64,000 nt of DNA from positions 4,572,001-4,636,000 of the forward strand of contig NZ_JAPNJW010000001.1 in assembly GCF_026626745.1 (NCBI RefSeq), written 5' to 3'. Made by a program: the position numbers and the translations under genes. Position 1 is the stretch's first letter, and each line of letters begins with the position of its first letter. Positions 46,509 through 57,628 of the stretch are shown here, piece by piece. Below the pieces are notes generated by a model, which was not told where the DNA came from, ran no database searches, and saw only the letters and a program-made list of their open reading frames with translations. The DNA comes from Nannocystis sp. RBIL2. Lineage in GTDB: Bacteria > Myxococcota_A > Polyangia > Nannocystales > Nannocystaceae.

Positions 46509-47258
46509 CTACCCGCACGAGAACAGCACGCAGGACCCGCTGCAGCACTGGCCGCCGCTGTTGCAGCTCTGGCCGGCCAGGCGGCAGCAGCCGGCGAAGT
46601 TGTAGGACTTGCAGTTGGCGGCGCAGGAGAGGTCGCCGCCGCCGTAGTTGTTGGGGAAGTCCGTGCACTCCTTGCCCTTGAGGTCGGTGCCGTCGCAGGT
46701 CTCGCCGGTCTCGGCGAGGTCGTTGCCGCACGTCGGTCCGGGCATGGTCGTCGTGTCGGTCGTCGCGTCGGTCGTCGTCTCGGTCGTCGTGTCAGTCAGC
46801 GTGACGGTCAGGGTGTCCGTCAGCGTGTCCGTCAGCGTGTCGAGCGTCGTCGTCGTGGTCGTCGACGTGTCGTCGGTGGTGCTCGTGCTCGTCGACGTGC
46901 TCGTGCTCGTCGACGTGCTCGTGCTCGTCGTCGTCGTCGTCGTCCCCTCGGTCGTGTCGACCGTGGCCGTCGTCGACGTGCCGGTCGTCGGCGGCTCGCT
47001 GGTCGTGGGGATCGTCGTCGACGGGGTCCCGGTGGTGGTCGTGACCGCGCCGCTGTCGGACTCGCGCCGGCAGGCCTCGACGGTCACCGGCTCGGCCACG
47101 CAGCCGTCGTTGCTGGCCTCGCACAGGTTGCAGAACGGCCGGTTCGGGTCGCGCTCGGCGCAGCTGACGTCGCCGGACTGGTTGCCGCAGTGGCTCACGT
47201 TGGGGACCGAGCACCCGGCGAAGAAGGCGAGCCCGAATGCGAATGTTCTCCAGGACAT
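46509..47258 (-). CDS. Thr-rich Cys-containing lipoprotein
   Basis: 249 aa. Signal peptide with lipobox (FGLAFFAGCS). A Cys-rich module follows (CGNQSGDVSCAERDPNRPFC, then CEASNDGC). Residues about 70-170 are almost purely Thr/Ser (runs of STSTST and TTTTT, with TDTLTD), likely an extended linker. The C-terminal 75 residues carry a second Cys module (CDGTDLKGKECTDF, CAANCKSYNFAGCC, CNSGGQCCSGSCVLFSCG) typical of myxobacterial surface lipoproteins. Function unknown. The linker DNA is a low-complexity GTC/GTG repeat and may vary in length. Confidence 0.85.
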   Translation of the reverse strand: MSWRTFAFGLAFFAGCSVPNVSHCGNQSGDVSCAERDPNRPFCNLCEASNDGCVAEPVTVEACRRESDSGAVTTTTGTPSTTIPTTSEPPTTGTSTTATVDTTEGTTTTTTSTSTSTSTSTSTSTSTTDDTSTTTTTTLDTLTDTLTDTLTVTLTDTTTETTTDATTDTTTMPGPTCGNDLAETGETCDGTDLKGKECTDFPNNYGGGDLSCAANCKSYNFAGCCRLAGQSCNSGGQCCSGSCVLFSCG

Positions 47259-47300
47259 GTTCCGAACAACCTGTCTCTTAGGTCAATTAGGATGCGACGG

Positions 47301-48157
47301 TCAGAACGAGCCGGCCAGCGACAGGCCGGCGGCGCCGCGGCCGACGCTGGGCAGCCAGGACACGCGGCGCTGGGCGGCCTTGCGGTCGAGCGCGAGCAGG
47401 ACGGCGCCGGTGATCGCGGCGGCGAGGCCGATGCTGAGGGTGGCCACGCCGGCGGGGCGGGTGGAGATCGAGTAGAGCGGCATGTCGGGGTCGGGGCGCG
47501 GCTGCTTGATCGCCAGGCCGAGGCCGACGACGAAGCCGACGCCGCCGACGGCGAGCAGGGCCACGCCGGCCTTGCCGCGGCCGCCGAGGCCTTTCGGCGG
47601 CGGCGGCGGCTCGGGCTTGGGCAGCTCGGGCGGCGGCGCGGCGGCCTTGAGCCGGGCCTCGCGCTCGGCCTGGGCGAAGTCGCGGATGAACGGGACCAGG
47701 CGCTCGATCTCCGACGTCCCGCGCTCCACCGCCTCGCCCTCCGTGCACAGACGGCACTCGGTCTCGTGGACGCTGTCGCCGACCGGGTCGCTGCCGACGT
47801 AGAGGCCGGAGGCGATCACGTAGCCCGGCTCCTCGCCTGGCACCGCGCGCACGATGATGCGGATCCACGGGTCGCGCGGGCCGCGGCCGGGCAGGACCTC
47901 GGCGCGGCGCAGCTGGCGGTTGCCGACCTCGTCGAGGCGCTCGTGGATCACGGGGCCCGCGGGGCCGGCCCCGTTGGTGTCGATCGCCAGGCTCGCGCGG
48001 GCGATCGTCTCCCCGTTGAGCGACGGATCGGCGGCGCCGGTGGTGGGGCTCGCGGGCGTCGTGGTCGACGGGCTCGCCTTCGCGGCCTGGGGCTGCGCGG
48101 GCGCGGCGTGGACCTGCGCGGACGGGATCGCGGCGACGGACAGGGCGCAGACGAGGC

Positions 48158-48182
<25 letters not shown>
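47301..48182 (-). CDS. membrane protein companion of the upstream kinase
   Basis: About 293 aa. I chose GTG 48182 (VPKARRGLSLVCAL), which gives a cleavable-looking signal (AIPSAQVHA) and overlaps the kinase 3' end by 25 bp. The middle region (about 60-200) is soluble, with a Pro-rich stretch before two transmembrane helices near the C-terminus (AGVALLAVGGVGFVVGLGLA and LSIGLAAAITGAVLLAL). The close overlap suggests co-expression with the kinase at 48158-49795. Another such kinase companion, also with two C-terminal helices, lies at 57629-58579. No known family. Confidence 0.75.
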
Positions 48183-49795
<1,613 letters not shown>

Positions 49796-49814
49796 GGCGC
49801 TCCGCCTCAGGCTA

Positions 49815-52800
49815 TCACGGACCCGGCTCCGTCCCCGAAGGGAGCGCGCGGGCGAGGTCGTGGTCGGCGATCGCCCGCGACACCGCCAGCGCGCGCCGGG
49901 CCCGCTCCACCAGCCCCGTGCAGGCCTCCCGCTCGATACGGGCCCCGGCGGCCGTAAAACAGGCCCCCCCGGGGGGGATGTCCTGCCCGGCGACCGCAAA
50001 CAGGCGCTCGTCGCCCACCGCCGAGCCGTCGGGGAGGGCGGCCACCCCCGGGCCGGCCCGAGCCGGGACCAGAGGTCGGCCGACGAAGGCGGGCGGCGCC
50101 GGCACGCCGAGGTAGTGCAGCCAGGTCGGCGCCAGGTCGACGTGGCTGCCGACGGCGTCGACCTCGCCGGCCACCTGTCCCTTGGGCAAGACCAAAAAGC
50201 CCGGCACCCGCTCGAGCCGCAGCCGCAGCGAGGGCGACCCGGCCGGCTCGCCGGCGAGCGCCGCGATCTCCGGCGTCACCCCCAGGCGGGCGTCGTGGTC
50301 GCCGTAGATCGCCACCGCAGTGCTGTCCGCGAGGCCAGCCGCCTCGAGCCCGGCGAACAGCTCGGCCAGCGCCGCGTCGAGGTGGTGGATCCCGTGAAGA
50401 TAGTTGCCGAGGCTCGTGCCCTCGAGCGGGCCGAGCTGCAGCCGGCGCAGGGCGGGTGGGAATTCGTCGTACGGGTGGTGCAGGCTGAGCGTCACCAGGA
50501 ACGCGAAGAACGGCTTCGGCGCCGCCGCCAGCTCCGGCAGCATGCGGGCGAAGAAGGCCTCGTCGGCCAGGCCCCAGCCGATCACCGGCCCCGGGCCGAG
50601 CTCGCGGTCGAACAGCGAGCGGTCGAAGCCGTAGCGGGGGTGCAGCGTCGCGCGGTTCCAGAACCCGCGCTTGAACGGGTGGGCCGACAGCGTCGCGTAG
50701 CCGGCCGCCTTGAGGGCGTGGGCGACCGTCTCGAACTGGTTGCCGGCGCGCAGGAACGCGACCGCCCCCTGCCCCAGGGGGTACTGTGAATTCAGGATCG
50801 CATACTCCGCGTCCGAGGTCATACCCTGGGCGGTGATGTCGACCACCGCGCCGTAGTAGAGCGCACGCCCGCGCAGGCGGTTCAAAAACGGCGTGATCTC
50901 CTGCCCGGCGACACTGGCGCCGATCGTCCAGCCCTGCAGCGCCTCGGCCTGGATCACCAGCAGGTTGGCCCCGCGCGCCAGGCCGAACCCGGGCGGCGGG
51001 GCCTCGTCGCGCTCGGCGAAGAACGCCGCGATCTCGGCCCGCTCCGTCGCCGACAGCGAGCGCTGGCCGATCGCCCCCGCGAGCGTGCGCACCACGTCGA
51101 ACAGATGGGCCCCGAGCACGCCGAAGCGGCCGGCGTTGTGCTGCTCGGAGAACACGCGCGAGCCGAGGCCGCTGCGCATCGCTCCGCCGAGGCCGAGCGC
51201 GAGCGGCAGCGAGGCCAGCAGCAGCGCCGCAGCGCCCGCGAGGGTCACCCGTCGGCGCGTTCGCGGGCTCGGCCGGGCCTGGGCGCGCGCCCGCGGCCAC
51301 GCGCACGCGAGCACGAGCCCGGCCAGCGGCGCCGCGGCCAGCCACGCGTACTCCGGCCGCAGCAGCGCCCGCACGCTGGCGCCGATGGCCCCGACCTGGT
51401 GCGCCCCGATCAGCGCCTGCACCGGCACGATCGCCCCGAGCACGTGCATGTACAGCAGATCGGCGAGCAGCAGCACGGCTGTCCCGAGGGACAGGACGAA
51501 CGCCAGCCACGGCCGCAGCCGCCCGGGCACCAGCAGCACCAACAGGCCCGGGACCGCCGCCGCGCTGATCGAGGCCGCGCGGCCGCCCTGCCACAGATCG
51601 ATCGCCGCGAGCTCGTGGAACGCGGAGCCGAGCCCCGCCATCGCCGCCCACAGCCACAGCGCCGGGATCAGGTCGAGCGCGGCCCACCGCCACGAGCCGG
51701 GCGCGGGCCGCCGGCGCCGCGCCAGCACCACCGTCGCCAGAGTTGCGAGCGCCAGCGCCGACTGCCACCAGGCCGCGCGCAATGTGACCTTTACGACATG
51801 TTCCGAAGGACTGCCGGTCGGCGGCGGGAACCACCGCACCTGCTCGCGCACCATCGCCAGCGCCAGGGTGTAGCTGCCGGCGCGCGGCGGGCCGGCCACG
51901 CGCACCGCCAGCGTCGCGGTCTCGCCGGGGGCGACCGCGTGCGGCAGCTCGGTGCGCATGCCTTCGTGCTGCAGCGGCGTGCCGTCCTCGCCGCGCCAAC
52001 GGTACGACAGGCGGTCGCCCGCGGCCGGCGACCACGCCTCGGCGCCGGTGTTGCGCACCGTGACCGTGAAGGCGTCGCTGTCCGAGGCCGCCAGCCGCGT
52101 CGGCCAGTCGGCGGCCACCAGCTCCCACGCCAGCGCCGGCGGGCCGACGGTCGCCGCGGCCGCCAGCTCCTGTTCGGGGGCGATCCACGCCTCGCCCTCG
52201 CGGACCAGCCACGGCGCCAGCTCGTAGCTGCCGGGCGCGTCGGGCGGGCGCACCCGCAGCTCGAGCTCCACCACCTCGCCCGGCTCCACCGGCTCCGGCA
52301 GCTCAGTGCGGATGCCCTCCAGGACATGTCCCTCAGGACCTGTCCAAACGTAGCTGATCTTCAGGCCCTGTCCCGGGAGCCATGTCTCGTCGCCGCGGTT
52401 CTCGAGCGCGAGCTGGGCCAGCGCCGGCAGCCCGGCCTGCAGCGGCGGCAGGCTCAGCGACAGGGCCGCGAACGCGTCGCGCGGGGCGCCCACCCGCACC
52501 TCGGCCGTCGCCGCGCCGCTGCCCGGCCCGTACCAGGCGACGCCCTCGCGGACCGGCTGCCACACCAGCGTATAAAACCCCGGCCGCGCCGGCGCGCGCA
52601 GCTCGGCCGGCAGGACCACGCAGCCGCCGGGCTCGACCCGCGCCGGCAGCGAGGTGCGCACGCCCTCGAGCCGCTCGCCCTCGCCGCCGAGCCAGTGGTA
52701 GCTGAGCGCGTCGCCGAGCTCGTCGGCCCACGCGTTCGCGCCGGTGTTGCACAGGCGCACCCGCGCGGTCGCCCGCGCCCCGGCGGCGAGCTCCGGCGGC

Positions 52801-53258
52801 GCGTCGACCTGCTCGATCGACCAGGTCCCGGGCGCCGGCCCGACGTCGACCGCGACCGCGTCACCGCCCCCGACCGGCGGGTCGTACCAGAAGGCGTTCT
52901 CGCGCACGAGCGCCCAGCGCAGCACGTAGCGGCCCGCGGCAGCCGGGGCCAGGAGCGCGGCGGTCAGCGCCACCGTCTCGCCCGGCCCGACCGCGTAGGG
53001 CAGCCGCGTGCGCGCCCCGTCGCGCACGATCACGGCGCCGTCGAGGGACTCCCAGTGGTACGACAGGTGGTCCTGCTGTCCTTCGGACCATGTCTCTCGG
53101 CTCAGGTTCTGCAGCACCACGCGGACGCTGACCCGCTGCCCGGGCGCCAGCGCCTCCGGGGTCGACTCGCCCGCCAGCCGCCATGCCGGGGCCGCCCGCG
53201 CCTCGCCGGCCGCCCCCGCGGCCACGCCGATCGCCAGCAAGAGGACGCGCGCCGACAC
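49815..53258 (-). CDS. LtaS/OpgB-like phosphotransferase with Ig-like repeats
   Basis: 1147 aa. GTG start with a signal peptide (VSARVLLLAIGVAAGAAGEA). About four beta-sandwich repeats of roughly 110 residues (about 25-480) follow; each has a Trp-centred LSYHW or ISYVW motif and a ...VRLPYAV/TELPHAV...PGETV pattern, similar to NBR1-type or CARDB-like Ig domains. Then come several membrane helices (about 495-690) and a sulfatase-fold catalytic domain. In it, DITAQGMTSDAEYAILNSQY holds the nucleophile Thr of the LtaS/OpgB group (about 814), and YGDHDARLG supplies metal ligands. It probably transfers phosphoglycerol or phosphoethanolamine to an envelope acceptor. The Ig repeats are unusual for this family. 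Inside the frame lie palindromes, for example 51479-51494. Confidence 0.85.
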   Translation of the reverse strand: MSARVLLLAIGVAAGAAGEARAAPAWRLAGESTPEALAPGQRVSVRVVLQNLSRETWSEGQQDHLSYHWESLDGAVIVRDGARTRLPYAVGPGETVALTAALLAPAAAGRYVLRWALVRENAFWYDPPVGGGDAVAVDVGPAPGTWSIEQVDAPPELAAGARATARVRLCNTGANAWADELGDALSYHWLGGEGERLEGVRTSLPARVEPGGCVVLPAELRAPARPGFYTLVWQPVREGVAWYGPGSGAATAEVRVGAPRDAFAALSLSLPPLQAGLPALAQLALENRGDETWLPGQGLKISYVWTGPEGHVLEGIRTELPEPVEPGEVVELELRVRPPDAPGSYELAPWLVREGEAWIAPEQELAAAATVGPPALAWELVAADWPTRLAASDSDAFTVTVRNTGAEAWSPAAGDRLSYRWRGEDGTPLQHEGMRTELPHAVAPGETATLAVRVAGPPRAGSYTLALAMVREQVRWFPPPTGSPSEHVVKVTLRAAWWQSALALATLATVVLARRRRPAPGSWRWAALDLIPALWLWAAMAGLGSAFHELAAIDLWQGGRAASISAAAVPGLLVLLVPGRLRPWLAFVLSLGTAVLLLADLLYMHVLGAIVPVQALIGAHQVGAIGASVRALLRPEYAWLAAAPLAGLVLACAWPRARAQARPSPRTRRRVTLAGAAALLLASLPLALGLGGAMRSGLGSRVFSEQHNAGRFGVLGAHLFDVVRTLAGAIGQRSLSATERAEIAAFFAERDEAPPPGFGLARGANLLVIQAEALQGWTIGASVAGQEITPFLNRLRGRALYYGAVVDITAQGMTSDAEYAILNSQYPLGQGAVAFLRAGNQFETVAHALKAAGYATLSAHPFKRGFWNRATLHPRYGFDRSLFDRELGPGPVIGWGLADEAFFARMLPELAAAPKPFFAFLVTLSLHHPYDEFPPALRRLQLGPLEGTSLGNYLHGIHHLDAALAELFAGLEAAGLADSTAVAIYGDHDARLGVTPEIAALAGEPAGSPSLRLRLERVPGFLVLPKGQVAGEVDAVGSHVDLAPTWLHYLGVPAPPAFVGRPLVPARAGPGVAALPDGSAVGDERLFAVAGQDIPPGGACFTAAGARIEREACTGLVERARRALAVSRAIADHDLARALPSGTEPGP

Positions 53259-53547
53259 GGACCCCGGACCGTAGTGCCGCGCGCCCGCGATTTCAACCGC
53301 CTTCGCCCGCGACGCGCGCCCGCGGCGCGAACCTGCGATGGACCAGGGGCCTCACCGCTGCGCAACGTACCCTCGACGCGGGGTGCGAACCGCGACGCCG
53401 CGAGTGCGAACGGTCCCGGACTTCCCGAGCACGACCGTCCCGCCCCGCGAGCACACCGCCGTCCTCCCGCGGGCGAGCACCGCGATCACGGGGCCCTGCT
53501 CGCCGCGACCCTGCGATCGGCGCGACGCGACCTGCTACCCTCGCGGC

Positions 53548-54369
53548 ATGGCCCTCGCGCACCGGCCCGCGGCCCACGACGACTACGCGACCTTCGTCCG
53601 CCTCTTCCCCGAGCTCGACACGGGCGACCCGATCCCCTCGCCCGCGCACTGGGCCGCGGAGATCGTCCCCGGCACCTGGCTCTTCGAACAGGACGGCGAA
53701 GCTGTCGGCTACCTGTTCTTCGAGCGCCTCGACGGCGTCGGCTACATCCGGCACGTCGTCGTCGCGCCCGAGCGCCGCGGCCAGGGCATCGGGGTCGCCA
53801 TGCTGCGGGCGGCGGCCGCGGAGCTGCGCGCGGTCGGGTGCGCCACGTGGTGCCTCAACGTCAAGCCCGGCAACCTGCCCGCGGTCGGCCTGTACCAGCG
53901 CCTCGGCATGCGCGAGGCCTACCGCTCGACTGCGCTGCGCTTCGCGTGGGCTCAGTCCGACGCCCTGCCCGCTTGCGAGAGATCGCTGGAGACGCGAGCG
54001 ATCGAGCCGGCCGACGACGCGGCGATCGAGGCCGCCTTCTCCCTCCCGCGCGGGCAGCTCGCGGGCGGGCGCGCTGCCGGGCGCGTGCTGCTCCGCCTCG
54101 TCGACCCGGCCGAGCCGAGCGCGGTCCACCTCGGCTTCGCCTCGTTCAACCCCGACTTCCCCGGCGCCTTTCCGTTCCGCGTCGCCGACCCAGAGTTCGC
54201 CGCCCCGCTCCTGGCCGGCCTGCGCCCGCACGCCCGCGCCGACAAGCCCGACATGGGCATCGTCGCCGAGGCCGACCCCGGCCTGACCGCGCGCATGGTC
54301 GCCGTCGGCGCTCGCGTCCACATGGAGTTCTCCCATTACAAGGGACAGGTCCCGACGGACATGTCCTGA
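53548..54369 (+). CDS. GNAT-family acetyltransferase, two-lobed
   Basis: 273 aa. The N-terminal GNAT domain has HVVVAPERRGQGIGVAMLRA (acetyl-CoA loop RRGQGIG) and the Asn-containing beta-5 region (LNVKPGNLPAVGLYQRLGM). The C-terminal 100 residues look like a second, degenerate lobe without a clear pyrophosphate loop. The last residues (KGQVPTDMS) and the stop come from a GGACATGTCC palindrome. The gene precedes a DUF4291 gene by 12 bp, so the two are probably co-transcribed. Substrate unknown. Confidence 0.88.
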   Translation: MALAHRPAAHDDYATFVRLFPELDTGDPIPSPAHWAAEIVPGTWLFEQDGEAVGYLFFERLDGVGYIRHVVVAPERRGQGIGVAMLRAAAAELRAVGCATWCLNVKPGNLPAVGLYQRLGMREAYRSTALRFAWAQSDALPACERSLETRAIEPADDAAIEAAFSLPRGQLAGGRAAGRVLLRLVDPAEPSAVHLGFASFNPDFPGAFPFRVADPEFAAPLLAGLRPHARADKPDMGIVAEADPGLTARMVAVGARVHMEFSHYKGQVPTDMS

Positions 54370-54381
54370 AATACAGACAAT

Positions 54382-55023
54382 ATGAAGCTCGTCACCGAAC
54401 CCTATTATTCACAAAAGACCCGCTGGCCGCAGCGGGGCCGGCACATCCTGGCGCAGTTCGACGCCGACACGATCGTCGTCTACCAGGCCTACCGCCCGGA
54501 GATCGGCCGATTCGCCGCCGAGCACCAGCGCTTCGGCGGCCCGTTCAGCCTCGAGCGGATGTCGTGGATCAAGCCGAATTTTCTCTGGATGATGTATCGA
54601 TCGGGCTGGGGCACCAAGGAAGGCCAGGAGGTGACTCTGGCCGTCCGCCTCCGCCGCGACGCCTTTGATAAAGTGCTGGCCGAGGCGATCCACTCGACGC
54701 ACGTGCCCGAGGTCTACGGCGAGCGCAAGGCGTGGGAGCAGCTCGGCAAGCGCTCCGACGTGCGCCTGCAGTGGGACCCCGACCACGGGCCGTCGGGCGA
54801 CAAGCAGGAGCGGCGGGCGATCCAGCTCGGCCTGCGCGGGACGGCGATCGCCAGCTACGCGGGCGAGTGGATCGTCGAGATCGACGACATCTCCGCGTTC
54901 GTCGCCGAGCAGCGCCGGGTGTGGTTCGAGGGCGACCGCGAGGCGCTGGTCACCCCGCGCGAGGAGGTCTATCCGGTCGCAGATCCCGCAGTGGCCGCCA
55001 AGCTCGGCATCGACCTGGCCTGA
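54382..55023 (+). CDS. DUF4291-family protein
   Basis: 213 aa. The family core is seen as YQAYRPEIGRFAAEHQRFGG, then MSWIKPNFLWMMYRSGWGTK and QEVTLAVRLRRDAFDKVLAE, with the WD repeat-like QWDPDHGPSG. DUF4291 proteins have no established biochemical role. The ATG at 54382 gives the expected N-terminus (MKLVTEPYYSQKTRWPQRGR). The gene ends a few bp before a strong bidirectional terminator (55025-55055). Confidence 0.88.
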   Translation: MKLVTEPYYSQKTRWPQRGRHILAQFDADTIVVYQAYRPEIGRFAAEHQRFGGPFSLERMSWIKPNFLWMMYRSGWGTKEGQEVTLAVRLRRDAFDKVLAEAIHSTHVPEVYGERKAWEQLGKRSDVRLQWDPDHGPSGDKQERRAIQLGLRGTAIASYAGEWIVEIDDISAFVAEQRRVWFEGDREALVTPREEVYPVADPAVAAKLGIDLA

Positions 55024-55024
55024 A

Positions 55025-55055
55025 GGGCATGTTCTTTTAAAAAAAGAACATGCCC
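55025..55055. terminator. bidirectional rho-independent terminator
   Basis: GGGCATGTTC pairs perfectly with GAACATGCCC; between them are four T and seven A, so both strands carry a stem followed by a U-rich stretch. It lies between convergent genes (54382-55023 and 55067-55840). The stem core (GCATG/CATGC) resembles the dispersed palindrome family. Confidence 0.8.
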
Positions 55056-55066
55056 TCGGGGACACA

Positions 55067-55840
55067 TCATCGGAACGAGGTCAGCGTGCGGCCGCCGTCG
55101 ATCGTGTGCAGGCCGCCGGTGATCCAGCCGGCCTCGTCGCTGACGAGGAACGTCGCCAGCGCTGCGATCTCCTCCGGCTGACCGGGACGACCGAGCGGGT
55201 GCGTCGTCTTGGCGCGCTCGAGGAAGGCCGCGTAGTCGGCGACCGCCCCGGTGGCGGTGTGCAGCTCGCTGACGACCACGCCCGGGCAGATCGCGTTGAC
55301 CCGGACCCCGCGCGGCGCCAGCTCGAGCGCGAGGCACTGGGTCAGCATGTCGAGCGCGGCCTTGCTGACGCAGTACGACAGGATCGTCGGGTACGGGCGC
55401 AGGCCGGCGATGCTCGACAGGTTGACGATCGACGGCCCGCGGCCGTGGACCAGCGACGGAGCTGCCCTTCGGGTCAGGTCGTAGACCGCCTCGAGGTTGG
55501 CGTCCATGATCCGCCGCCACTCGTCGGGCTTCGGGCTGTCGAGGATCGAGTCGTTGCCGATCACCCCGGCGGCGTTGACCAGCACGTCGAGGCCGCCCAG
55601 GCCCTGCAGCGCCTCGTTGACGACGCGCTCGTTGTCCTCGCCGCGGGTGTGCTCGGCGGCGATCGCCACCACCTCGGCCCCGGCCACCCGCGCCCGCTCG
55701 GCGGTCTCGCTCAGCCGCTCGCGGCGCCGCCCGGTGATCGCCAGGTTCGCGCCCTCCTCGGCGAACCGAAGGGCGATGGCCCGCCCGATCCCGCTGGTCG
55801 CTCCGGTGACCAGCGCCCGCTTGCCCGTCAGTCGCTTCAT
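55067..55840 (-). CDS. SDR-family oxidoreductase
   Basis: 257 aa. Classical SDR: VTGATSGIGRA (NAD(P) loop), LVNAAGVIGND, VNLSSIAG, YCVSKAAL (catalytic Tyr and Lys), VRVNAICPGVV and a C-terminal ITGGLHTIDGGRTL. The Arg cluster after beta-2 (TGRRRERL) favours NADP(H). It resembles the SDR at 34887-35660 only in fold. It is 13 bp from the kinase gene that follows on the same strand, yet the kinase reads towards it, so they may be co-transcribed. Substrate unknown. Confidence 0.92.
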   Translation of the reverse strand: MKRLTGKRALVTGATSGIGRAIALRFAEEGANLAITGRRRERLSETAERARVAGAEVVAIAAEHTRGEDNERVVNEALQGLGGLDVLVNAAGVIGNDSILDSPKPDEWRRIMDANLEAVYDLTRRAAPSLVHGRGPSIVNLSSIAGLRPYPTILSYCVSKAALDMLTQCLALELAPRGVRVNAICPGVVVSELHTATGAVADYAAFLERAKTTHPLGRPGQPEEIAALATFLVSDEAGWITGGLHTIDGGRTLTSFR

Positions 55841-55853
55841 CGCCGCGACGCTA

Positions 55854-57527
55854 TCACATCGTGAAGGTGTGCCGGTGCGTCGACTTGGCCCGCGTCGGCC
55901 GCAGCAGCGCCGTCTTGGCCACCCGCGCCACGCAGTTGCCGAGAGTGCTGCCCTCCTGCGACCCGGTCGGCGCCGCGCTCTTGACCGCGCCGTCGGGCCC
56001 CACCACCACCTGCACCGTGACCTCCATCTTGCGCAGCGAGAACCGCGAGCACTCGAGCTTGACCCGCGCGCCGATCTTGTTCATCGCGGTCGCAAACTCG
56101 CCCGCAGTCAACGCCGCCGGCCCGATCTTCGGGCTCTTCGGCGCTGCGCTGCGGACCGCCGGCTCCGGCTCGACGTCGGCCTCGGCGCTCGTGTCGGTCT
56201 CGGCCGCGGACGTCGTCTCGCCCGCAGCCTCGACCGGCGCCTGGGGCGGCGCGGGGGCCGGCTTCACCGCCTCCGTCGGCGGCGCCGCGATCGGCGGCGC
56301 CGCGACCGGCGGCGCCTCGTTGATCATCACGACGGGTGGAGTCGCGAGCTTCGGCGCCTCGTTGATCGCCGCAGCGGCCGGCGCCACCGCCGGCGCCGCT
56401 GCGATCACGGGCGCGGTCGCGGCGGGCGGGGCCACCTGTTCTTTCGTATAAAACCTTTTGGCCATGGTCCAAAGGACAGCCGAGAACACCAGCAGGATCG
56501 CCGCGCCGGCCGCGAGCGCCACGCGCGGGCGGATCCCGGCCGGCTCGGGCTCGGGCGGCGGCGGCACCGGCAGCGGCGGCGGGACGAGGGCGGCGTCGGC
56601 CTCGGCGATCGCGGCCCGCAGCGCCGCCGCGAACTCGCCGATGGTGTCGTAGCGCTGGTCGCGGTCCTTGGCGAGGGCGCGCAGGACCACGGTGTCGACT
56701 GCCTCGGGGATCTGCGCGCCCGGCTTCGCCTGCGACGGCGGCGGCGGCACCTGCATCAAGTGGGCGGTGAGCGTCGACATGAAGCTCTCGCCGGCGAACG
56801 GCAGCTTGCCGACCAGCAGGTCGTAGAACATCACCCCGACGGCGTAGATGTCGACGCGCGCGTCGGGCTTGAGCCCGCGGATCAGCTCGGGCGCGACGTA
56901 CTCGGGCGTGCCGAGCAGGCCGCTGGCCGCGCTCGACGGCCGCTCGACGTCGCTGTCCTCGAGCACCTTGGCGATCCCGAAGTCCAGCACCTTCATGAAG
57001 TCGGGGTCGTTGCCGCGGCGGATCCGGAAGCAGTTCTCCGGCTTCATGTCGCGATGGATGATCCCCTGCGCGTGCGCGGCCTCCAGCGCCGCCGCGATCT
57101 GCAGCACGATCGCCGCCGCCCGCCGCCACGGCAGCGCGCCCTCGCGGGCGCTGGTGCTCGAGAGGTCCTCGCCCTCGAGATACTCCATGACGAGGAACAC
57201 CAGCCCGTCGCTGGTCGAGCCGAAGTCGGTGATGTCGACCACGTGCTCGTGGCGGATCTTCGAGGCCGCTCGCGCCTCGTTCAGGAACCGGTCGACCTCG
57301 GTGCGCCGCTCGCTGTGGGCCGCGTCGAGCACCTTGACCGCGACCGGCTTGCGGATCACGACGTGCTCGGCGCGGTAGACCGTGCCCATGCCGCCGTGGC
57401 CGATCACTCGCTCGAGCTTGTAGCGGTCGGCCAGGGTGTGGCCGAGCAGTGGGTCCGGCCCGTCGGCGGGCCACATCCCGCGGCCGGAGCCGCTCGACCT
57501 GCGCGGGCCGAAAGAACGCGAAGCCAT
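55854..57527 (-). CDS. Ser/Thr protein kinase with AgmX-like C-terminal domain
   Basis: 557 aa. Start ATG 57527. The kinase domain covers about 35-305: GHGGMG, PVAVKVL, HRDMKPEN, DFGIAK, VAPEL. A membrane helix near 330-350 (VALAAGAAILLVFSAVLWTM) leads to an Ala/Pro-rich linker of about 110 residues and a small domain (ATAMNKIGARVKLECSRFSL, VQVVVGPDGAVKSAAPTG, NCVARVAKTALLRPT) that looks like the AgmX/TonB-C type also seen in the lipoprotein at 29878. Its target is unknown. The linker and tail would lie in the periplasm. Confidence 0.92.
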   Translation of the reverse strand: MASRSFGPRRSSGSGRGMWPADGPDPLLGHTLADRYKLERVIGHGGMGTVYRAEHVVIRKPVAVKVLDAAHSERRTEVDRFLNEARAASKIRHEHVVDITDFGSTSDGLVFLVMEYLEGEDLSSTSAREGALPWRRAAAIVLQIAAALEAAHAQGIIHRDMKPENCFRIRRGNDPDFMKVLDFGIAKVLEDSDVERPSSAASGLLGTPEYVAPELIRGLKPDARVDIYAVGVMFYDLLVGKLPFAGESFMSTLTAHLMQVPPPPSQAKPGAQIPEAVDTVVLRALAKDRDQRYDTIGEFAAALRAAIAEADAALVPPPLPVPPPPEPEPAGIRPRVALAAGAAILLVFSAVLWTMAKRFYTKEQVAPPAATAPVIAAAPAVAPAAAAINEAPKLATPPVVMINEAPPVAAPPIAAPPTEAVKPAPAPPQAPVEAAGETTSAAETDTSAEADVEPEPAVRSAAPKSPKIGPAALTAGEFATAMNKIGARVKLECSRFSLRKMEVTVQVVVGPDGAVKSAAPTGSQEGSTLGNCVARVAKTALLRPTRAKSTHRHTFTM

Positions 57528-57628
57528 CGGGCCGCCCCAGCATAGCGGAAGTCGCCCCGCCGCGATCCTCGCAGGCGGCGGGTGAAGCAGGACTCATCTG
57601 TCCCGAGAGACAGGAGCGCGCGCGGCCG

